A stretch of DNA of 10,941 nucleotides from Anaerolineae bacterium (lineage in GTDB: Bacteria > Chloroflexota > Anaerolineae > UBA4142). Position 1 is the first letter of the stretch; each line of letters opens with the position of its first letter. This document shows, piece by piece, positions 1-4,752 of the stretch. The position numbers and the translations under genes are program-made. The notes beneath the pieces were generated by a model that saw only the letters and a list, made by a program, of their open reading frames with translations, made no database searches and had not been told where the DNA came from. Where the stretch lies: the NCBI GenBank assembly GCA_026417715.1, contig JAOACU010000078.1, forward strand, positions 1-10,941. Direction: 5' to 3'.

Positions 1-235
1 CATCCACCAAGCCAAGTGGAATGTTGACGTTGACTTTGCGTTTACCGGTTTTCAAATCGGTGACGCGCACGCGAAACCATTTACCACTTGTGGCTGGCGA
101 GGGTTTGACTTTGGTGGTACTTTCGGCGCGGTCATGTTCCTCTAACGCGGCGAGCAACTTGGCGCCTTCCTCGGCGGTGATTTGTTTGTTCTCGATCATT
201 TTCAAGATTTGCATACGTTCTTCGGGTGTTGCCAT
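1..235 (-). CDS. SHOCT-like domain protein, C-terminus outside window (partial)
   Basis: This is the N-terminal 78 codons of a gene that runs off the left edge of the window. Residues 4-28 (beginning PEERMQILKMIE, then ITAEEGAKLLAALEE) match the short two-helix SHOCT-like motif found at the N-terminus of YvlB/LiaX-type and many Chloroflexota proteins. After a polar linker, a segment starting KWFRVRVTDLKTGKRK and continuing VNVNIPLGLVD resembles the next block of a conserved Chloroflexota family of unknown function. The ATG at 235 is preceded by a strong ribosome site (GGGAGG, complement of 241-247). The gene starts 15 nt after the acetyltransferase stop codon, so it is probably the last known gene of the DUF2089-MFS-GNAT operon. 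A role in envelope-stress sensing is inference from related families. No catalytic residues are visible. Confidence 0.8.
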   Translation of the reverse strand, partial: MATPEERMQILKMIENKQITAEEGAKLLAALEEHDRAESTTKVKPSPATSGKWFRVRVTDLKTGKRKVNVNIPLGLVD

Positions 236-250
236 TTTTAACCTCCCATT

Positions 251-1225
251 TCACAATTGCAGTTCCATCAACATCATTCCATTGGCGAAACCGAATCCGT
301 GTCGTTCGAGTGCGGCAATCCATTCGGGATGCAAACTGGATGCGTCCGCGCGTATCTCGCGCGGTGGAAAGCGCGCGAGCATCTGCCACGCCGCAAGAAT
401 CAAATCGTTTTCCACGCGCCCACGAAAATCGGGATGTGTTTCGATGATGAGGCGATGCGCGGCAAAATGGGTGTGGGCTTGTACGAACAACAGCGCGGCA
501 ATACGCTTTTCGCGTTCCAATACCCAACGTTGCGTTGTACGCGCTAGGCATAGGTCACCCAACCATTCCGCGAATCGTTCATCCCACTCGGGTTCAAACA
601 CGCGCGCGTGAAACGGGCGCACATCCGTCGGTGTGACCGCGCGAATCAGTTCGCCCACCGCGCGCGTATCGGCAGAGCGTAGCGCGCGCAAGTCGGTAAT
701 CTGATGCGGGGGAAGATGCAAGGGTAGAGTGCTCAACGTCCATTCGCCGCGCATTTCCAAGGTCTTGAAACCCAAATCGTGGTACAACTTGATTGCGCCT
801 TGGTTGTGCGGACGCACGTTCAAACGCACGCGCGTTGCGTGTTGACGACGAATGTGTTCGAGCGAAGCGTGCATCAACGCACGCGCGATGCCGCGCCGTT
901 GATACTCTTTCTTGACCGCAACGTTACTGATGTAGTACCAGTTCCCCTGTGCCCAATCGCGCGTCAGAGTGACATTGCCAACCACCTGTCCGTCCTCGAT
1001 CCACACGAATCCCTCAAAGGTTTCAGGGAAACTGGGAAAGTAACTCAACGTCCACAAAAAGATACCGATTTCGCGCATCCAAGGAAAGCGGGAGAGCGGA
1101 AAGCGATGTTCGCCGCGAAACGCCTCTTCGAGCAGACGCGCGACGCCATACAAATCGGTGTGCGCGCGAAACGGGCGAATGCCGCGAAAAGTTGTCTTGG
1201 GTTGACTGACTGTACGAGCGACCAT
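251..1225 (-). CDS. GNAT-family N-acetyltransferase, probable tandem-domain protein
   Basis: The 324-residue product is predicted to move an acetyl group from acetyl-CoA to an amine on an unknown substrate. The N-terminal half (about residues 13-165) is a clear GNAT domain: the acetyl-CoA binding motif is QRRGIA at 109-114 after the strand YISNVAV, and NVRPHNQGAIKLYHDLGF lies at 136-153. Residues 175-324 look like a second, degenerate GNAT fold, because they end with ALERHGFGFANG and a final strand but lack an obvious QxxGxG/A loop. The ATG at 1225 has no good Shine-Dalgarno; only GAGAAC is nearby, and a heptad repeat array fills the region just upstream. It lies 58 nt downstream of the MFS stop, so co-transcription is likely. 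Pairing with an exporter might suggest drug modification, but that is inference. Confidence 0.88.
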   Translation of the reverse strand: MVARTVSQPKTTFRGIRPFRAHTDLYGVARLLEEAFRGEHRFPLSRFPWMREIGIFLWTLSYFPSFPETFEGFVWIEDGQVVGNVTLTRDWAQGNWYYISNVAVKKEYQRRGIARALMHASLEHIRRQHATRVRLNVRPHNQGAIKLYHDLGFKTLEMRGEWTLSTLPLHLPPHQITDLRALRSADTRAVGELIRAVTPTDVRPFHARVFEPEWDERFAEWLGDLCLARTTQRWVLEREKRIAALLFVQAHTHFAAHRLIIETHPDFRGRVENDLILAAWQMLARFPPREIRADASSLHPEWIAALERHGFGFANGMMLMELQL

Positions 1226-1235
1226 AAGTGTTCTC

Positions 1236-1321
1236 GGTTTCAGGTTTCAAGTTTCAGGTTACGGGTTGCGGTGGCGAGTTGGCTTAGGTTTCAACCTTAA
1301 ACTTGGAACCTGAAACCTGCA
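1236..1321. repeat. Heptanucleotide repeat array, GGTTTCA-type, in two phases
   Basis: Read on the plus strand, 1236-1277 is six 7-bp units (ggtttca, ggtttca, agtttca, ggttacg, ggttgcg, gtggcga). After a phase break, 1287-1321 is five more (ggtttca, accttaa, acttgga, acctgaa, acctgca). The two halves are partly inverted relative to each other, so the transcript could fold. The left half fills the gap in front of the acetyltransferase start. The right half lies inside the MFS gene and encodes its last residues. Confidence 0.8.
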
Positions 1322-2699
1322 ACGTTGTTCGGCGTGCTGCCATTTCATCCAGAAACACCTTGTCTTCGACGCGGAGCAAATACGGGTTGAAAAATTGACC
1401 GATGCAGAACACCAGCAGGATGCCACCCAACACCGCGATCACTGTGCCCGGATTGAATAGCCCACCCACGATACCACCGAACGCCATACCGAGTGGCATA
1501 CTGAATTGCGCAATCAGACGACGCACGGCAAAGACGCGACCTTGCATTTCGCGCGGCGTTTGCGTTTGCCAAATCGTTTGCGAGTGCGCGTTCATAATCG
1601 GCACGATGCCTTGCGCGCAAAATACCATCGCTGCCGTGAGATAGAGCCAAGGCGACAAACCCAAGACGATCATCGCGCACCCAACGATGACCATTCCGCC
1701 GATGACACCGTACACGCGTCGTCGTTTCAAGCCACCCCACGCGCTAATCAACACCCCACCGACCACACCGCCGATACTGCCGACGGTGCTGAGCAACGCG
1801 AACGCGGTTTCGAACGTCAAGCCGCGCGCGAGCCAATCGGCGGCAAGGTTGAATTTGACGATGAGCGGCATAAAAATTCCCAGCGGCGCGCTGATGAAAT
1901 TCGCGACGGTGAATGTACCGAGCAACCACAACAACGGTTGGCGATACCAGATGTAGCGCGCGCCATCTTTGACATCCGACCAAATACTCTTTTTCGTTCC
2001 ATCTGCCGCGCGTAAATCGGTACGTTTGGGTGAAGGGATGCTCAAGAAGACGAGCACGCTCGCCGAAAAGAAAAAGGTGAGTGTATTGAGCGCAATCGTC
2101 AGCGGTGTGCCATCGCGCAAGGAAGCCAGTGCCGCGCCCAGTGTGCCACCAATCACACCTTGTCGCGCGAGTGCGGGCAGAGAGATGATCGTCGCGGCGA
2201 TGCCCGGCGAAAGAATGCCCGAGAGTGCCCATATCGTTTGCATCATTCCGTTGGCGCGCGGGAGTTGCTTTTCGGGTACAAGCATCGCGTACGACGTATC
2301 GAACGCGGAAAAATGAAACGCGGCAAGCGTCGCATAGAGCACGACCAGCGCGATCAAAATCCACAGATGCAAGTTCTGGGTCAGCATCAGAATCGCAAGT
2401 GTAAAACTGACGCAACCACTCAACGCATCCACCGTCATCATCGTACGCTTGCGATCGTGACGATCTGCCCACGCACCTGCGAGTGGCGCGATGAAAACAG
2501 TCGGCAAGGCGTACGCCAAACTGACCGCCGAGAGTGCGAACGCGAGTTGTGGTTTTTGTTCGGGCAGTGGATAGAGTGTTTGGGTCAACCAAATCGTCAC
2601 GGCGAAGAACGAGAGCGCGCTACCAAAGACCGAGACCGATTGCGTTGCCCACAGAATCAAAAAGGTGCGAAACCCATTCGCGGGTGGTTGATACGTCAC
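1284..2699 (-). CDS. MFS transporter, DHA3-like drug/macrolide exporter type
   Basis: This 471-residue integral membrane protein has about 12 hydrophobic segments. The MFS motif A loop between TM2 and TM3 is GAWADRHDRKRTM at residues 75-87. The segment TPREMQGRVFAVRRLIAQFS (381-400) is typical of DHA3-type exporters, which use the proton gradient to extrude lipophilic compounds. The start is GTG at 2699 and overlaps the DUF2089 stop by 4 nt (GTGA), a classic arrangement for translational coupling. The core fold appears to end near residue 457. The final residues, LQVSGSKFKVET, are encoded by the GGTTTCA-type heptad array and are probably an acquired tail. The substrate cannot be read from the sequence. 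An upstream regulator and a downstream acetyltransferase fit a regulated efflux or resistance role, which is inference. Confidence 0.88.
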   Translation of the reverse strand: MTYQPPANGFRTFLILWATQSVSVFGSALSFFAVTIWLTQTLYPLPEQKPQLAFALSAVSLAYALPTVFIAPLAGAWADRHDRKRTMMTVDALSGCVSFTLAILMLTQNLHLWILIALVVLYATLAAFHFSAFDTSYAMLVPEKQLPRANGMMQTIWALSGILSPGIAATIISLPALARQGVIGGTLGAALASLRDGTPLTIALNTLTFFFSASVLVFLSIPSPKRTDLRAADGTKKSIWSDVKDGARYIWYRQPLLWLLGTFTVANFISAPLGIFMPLIVKFNLAADWLARGLTFETAFALLSTVGSIGGVVGGVLISAWGGLKRRRVYGVIGGMVIVGCAMIVLGLSPWLYLTAAMVFCAQGIVPIMNAHSQTIWQTQTPREMQGRVFAVRRLIAQFSMPLGMAFGGIVGGLFNPGTVIAVLGGILLVFCIGQFFNPYLLRVEDKVFLDEMAARRTTLQVSGSKFKVET

Positions 2700-3082
2700 T
2701 CGGTTTCTCCTTGGAATAGTTTCACCGCATCGTCCGCGCTAATCTTGCCGCGCGCCAAATCGTCCAGAATCGCTTTGCGCCGTTCGGGTGAAATCGGCGT
2801 GGCAGTTTCTTCTTTACCGGGTTCAAAGCCCATCGCGCGAATGATTTCCGTCAAACGCGCGCGCACGGTCGAGTAGGGCATTTGCAATTCTTCGCCCACT
2901 TTGTACGCGTTGCCGCGATTCTTGATGAACGTTTCGATGAAACGAATTTCGTCCGCGCTCAACACGGCGAGTTTGCTCACCGTGAATTGCCCGCTGATTT
3001 CTGTGCCGCAGGTGCGACATTCGAGTCGAGTAACAGTCATTTCTTCGCCGCAGATTGGGCATTTTCCAAAAACTGGATGCAT
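2696..3082 (-). CDS. DUF2089 family regulator with zinc ribbon, HTH and SHOCT-like tail
   Basis: The 128-residue protein has three visible parts. A zinc ribbon has CPIC at residues 8-11 and CRTC at 22-25. A helix-turn-helix-like region at about 40-85 includes NAYKVGEELQMPYSTVRARL, a sigma-like winged arrangement. A C-terminal SHOCT-like motif at 98-124 reads ISPERRKAILDDLARGKISA. This order is characteristic of DUF2089 proteins, which are believed to be DNA-binding regulators. The motif resembles that of the last protein in the operon. The ATG at 3082 has GAAGGA (complement of 3092-3097) about nine bases upstream and a near-consensus promoter at 3113-3141, so this is the first gene of its operon. 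It overlaps the MFS start by 4 nt. Autoregulation is plausible given paired direct repeats in the promoter. Confidence 0.88.
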   Translation of the reverse strand: MHPVFGKCPICGEEMTVTRLECRTCGTEISGQFTVSKLAVLSADEIRFIETFIKNRGNAYKVGEELQMPYSTVRARLTEIIRAMGFEPGKEETATPISPERRKAILDDLARGKISADDAVKLFQGETE

Positions 3083-3091
3083 ATATCAAAA

Positions 3092-3097
3092 TCCTTC
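3092..3097 (-). promoter_or_regulatory. Ribosome binding site of the DUF2089 gene
   Basis: On the minus strand, GAAGGA lies about nine bases before the ATG at 3082. It supports that start, downstream of the promoter at 3113-3141. Confidence 0.6.
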
Positions 3098-3112
3098 ACT
3101 TTTCTGTTTAAT

Positions 3113-3141
3113 ATTTTAACTAAAAATCAAAAAATTGTCAA
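3113..3141 (-). promoter_or_regulatory. Sigma70-type promoter of the DUF2089-MFS-GNAT-SHOCT operon
   Basis: On the minus strand a perfect TTGACA -35 box (complement of 3136-3141) is followed by a 17-bp spacer and a TAAAAT -10 box (complement of 3113-3118, five of six consensus bases). The predicted transcription start near 3105 gives a short leader before the ATG at 3082. The surrounding 118-bp gap is strikingly AT-rich compared with the genes on both sides, which also fits an UP-element-like promoter. Confidence 0.8.
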
Positions 3142-3157
3142 TGATAAATCAAAAATT
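3124..3157. promoter_or_regulatory. Direct repeat pair around the -35 box, candidate operator
   Basis: AAATCAAAAAATT at 3124-3136 and AAATCAAAAATT at 3146-3157 are near-identical direct repeats with starts 22 bp apart, about two helical turns. One lies in the -35/-10 spacer and the other immediately upstream of the -35 box. Two in-phase sites overlapping a promoter suggest a regulator site, possibly for the DUF2089 protein itself. Chance similarity in AT-rich DNA is the main alternative. Confidence 0.35.
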
Positions 3158-3200
3158 TTAATGTTTACATAAAATACAATTTTAGGCAAAAAAAGATGGG

Positions 3201-4214
3201 CTAGTGCACCGTCCGCGCAATTTCTTCCGCGCGATACCCTGCGCGCGTCAACGGTTCGATTAAATCTGCGTGCAAATCAGGAACGTACATTCGTAGCAAC
3301 TCGCACGCGGTTGTTCGTGGAGTGATGCTGTACGCGCCGAGTCGCGCAGGCAGTAAAATCGTTTGCCCGCGCGATGCCGACACGCGCGCGTCCGCGCCGA
3401 CGATTTCCGCCGCGCCAGCGATGAGTGTCACGATGTTAAACGTGTCGTTCAATTCGATGTGTGGAATCGGCGCGCGCATCTCCCAGCGTTCAAACGAAAA
3501 ATAGTGGCACGCGACGAGAATGTGCCGCGCGAATTCAGGATGATGAATCGTGAGCGACGGAATTTTGTGCTCGGTTTGCCGCGCATAGTTGAGTACACGC
3601 AACGATTGTTCGATGTGCAGTGGACGATGTGCGTCTTGGCGTCCCCAATCGTACAGACGATACGTGATGTCGGAATTTTCTTGAATCTCAGCGAGGACGA
3701 TGCCGCGCAAGATTGCGTGCACCGTGCCCGCAGGAACAAAAACCACATCGCCGCGTTGCACGGACACGCGCGCGAGCGCGTCGTGCAACCGATTCTCGGT
3801 GAGTAAAGCGCGCACGCGCGTCGCGTCCATATCCACGTTGAAACCGTGAATGAGACACGCGTCGGGTTCGGCGTGCAAAACGTACCACGCTTCGGTTTTG
3901 CCGAATGGATAATTTTCCAATTCGCGCGCTTGAGCGTCGTTAGGATGTACCTGCACCGACAAATCCTCGTGTGCGTCAATGAACTTGAACAAGAGGGGCA
4001 AGCGCGCGTCGCGCGTGCGTGTGCCCAGAATTGCTGTCGCGTCGCGCGCGATCAAATCACCGAGCGTCGCGCCGCGATGTGCGCCGTTCTCGATGACGCA
4101 ACCTTCCCACGCCTCCCACGTCTCACCGATACGTTGGTTCGGCGCGATCGGTTTATCGAGCAAGCGCGCGAGATTTTGCCCACCCCACACCATCTCACGC
4201 AAGCGCGGTCGCAA
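3201..4214 (-). CDS. manA: Mannose-6-phosphate isomerase, class I (type I PMI)
   Basis: This cytoplasmic zinc enzyme interconverts mannose 6-phosphate and fructose 6-phosphate, feeding GDP-mannose and glycan synthesis. At about 337 residues it is close to the short Bacillus-type ManA. Zinc ligands are visible: Q88 and H90 in LSVQVHPND, E108 in KTEAWYV, and H166 in PAGTVHAI. The catalytic-region motif IQENSDITYRLYDWG is at 177-190, with R186 the expected active-site arginine. The only in-frame standard start near the N-terminus is TTG at 4214, which has no Shine-Dalgarno and cuts off part of a conserved motif. The reading frame stays open upstream to 4248 and encodes IELYPYLL, matching the usual LYPL-type PMI N-terminus. 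The true start is therefore uncertain. The gene follows the CxxC protein, separated by a heptad repeat array. Confidence 0.9.
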   Translation of the reverse strand: MRPRLREMVWGGQNLARLLDKPIAPNQRIGETWEAWEGCVIENGAHRGATLGDLIARDATAILGTRTRDARLPLLFKFIDAHEDLSVQVHPNDAQARELENYPFGKTEAWYVLHAEPDACLIHGFNVDMDATRVRALLTENRLHDALARVSVQRGDVVFVPAGTVHAILRGIVLAEIQENSDITYRLYDWGRQDAHRPLHIEQSLRVLNYARQTEHKIPSLTIHHPEFARHILVACHYFSFERWEMRAPIPHIELNDTFNIVTLIAGAAEIVGADARVSASRGQTILLPARLGAYSITPRTTACELLRMYVPDLHADLIEPLTRAGYRAEEIARTVH

Positions 4215-4246
4215 CAGGTACGGATAGAGTTCGATTGGGTGATTGG

Positions 4247-4316
4247 GTCATTCGTCTTTCGTCCTTCGTCGTTCGTCCTCCGTCATTCGTCTTTCGTCTT
4301 CCGTCCTTCGTCCACC
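4247..4316. repeat. Heptanucleotide repeat array, GTCNTTC-type, 10 units
   Basis: Ten consecutive 7-bp units (gtcattc, gtctttc, gtccttc, gtcgttc, gtcctcc, gtcattc, gtctttc, gtcttcc, gtccttc, gtccacc) run without a phase break. The array bridges two genes: it encodes the C-terminus and stop codon of the CxxC protein (TGA inside the unit at 4282-4288) and reaches the start region of manA. Two 8-bp copies (ACCCAATC on the minus strand) follow at 4234-4249. Confidence 0.85.
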
Positions 4317-4609
4317 ATCGCTTCGTACTCTTCGCGCGTGATGAATTCGCCCTTGTCAATCTTTTGTTCGACGATTCGGCGCGCCGCGTCGAAGCGAATT
4401 TCCGCGCGCATTAGCGTAAAACATTTGCTGTCCATCATCTCTTTGTAGAGGACGTACCCGCCGCTGTCGTAATCCGCGTTGAGATCGTTCGCCAAGTTGA
4501 CGCGCACCGCCAGTGGCGTACCACAGCGTTTGCATTTGACGTACAACATCAGTGCGTTTGAATTGCTTGGCGAAGTGAAAAATGATTTGAGGGTGTTGAG
4601 GATACTCAT
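4283..4609 (-). CDS. Small conserved protein with CxxC zinc-ribbon-like motif
   Basis: This 108-residue protein has no recognised function. It has a short amphipathic N-terminus, then VKCKRCGTPLAVRVNLANDL at 24-43 with C26 and C29, and a third cysteine at C63 in SKCFTLMRAEIRFDA. This resembles a half zinc ribbon in a conserved Chloroflexota family that I recall only by pattern. Residues 84-100 (IDKGEFITREEYEAMVD) look like a SHOCT-type helix. The last residues, DEGRKTKDE, are encoded by the GTCNTTC heptad array, so the native C-terminus was probably shorter. The ATG at 4609 has GGAG (complement of 4616-4619) six bases upstream. Heptad arrays lie on both sides of the gene. It is probably co-transcribed with the membrane-protein gene upstream and manA downstream. 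Confidence 0.75.
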   Translation of the reverse strand: MSILNTLKSFFTSPSNSNALMLYVKCKRCGTPLAVRVNLANDLNADYDSGGYVLYKEMMDSKCFTLMRAEIRFDAARRIVEQKIDKGEFITREEYEAMVDEGRKTKDE

Positions 4610-4610
4610 A

Positions 4611-4687
4611 GGATACTCCGTATTGCGTATTGCGTGAGGCGTGATAAGTGAAGCGTGAAGCGTGATGCGTGATGCGTGATACGTAAT
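4611..4687. repeat. Heptanucleotide repeat array, GCGTGAT-type, 11 units
   Basis: Units from 4611 are ggatact, ccgtatt, gcgtatt, gcgtgag, gcgtgat, aagtgaa, gcgtgaa, three gcgtgat, and acgtaat, all in one 7-bp phase. The array begins directly upstream of the CxxC protein start and contains its ribosome binding site. The plus-strand units contain TGA stops, in keeping with an intergenic position. Confidence 0.85.
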
Positions 4688-4688
4688 T

Positions 4689-4752
4689 CCGAACTCGCTA
4701 CTCCGAACTCGCTACCTCCGAACTCGCCACTCCTAACTCGCCACTCGTAACT
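4689..4752. repeat. Heptanucleotide repeat array, CCGAACT/CGCCACT-type
   Basis: Units are ccgaact, cgctact, ccgaact, cgctacct (8 bp, the one phase slip), ccgaact, cgccact, cctaact, cgccact, cgtaact. The array covers the end of the membrane-protein gene: the variant unit cctaact at 4732-4738 supplies its TAG stop on the minus strand, and the final residues QLRVAS are repeat-encoded. Confidence 0.85.

Noticed and set aside
2160..2876. Plus-strand open frame opposite the MFS and DUF2089 genes
   Set aside because: It spans two real genes on the other strand and shows only arginine-rich low-complexity protein.
3184..3203. Rho-independent terminator after manA
   Set aside because: There is a T-run on the minus strand (complement of 3188-3195), but no stable GC hairpin precedes it.
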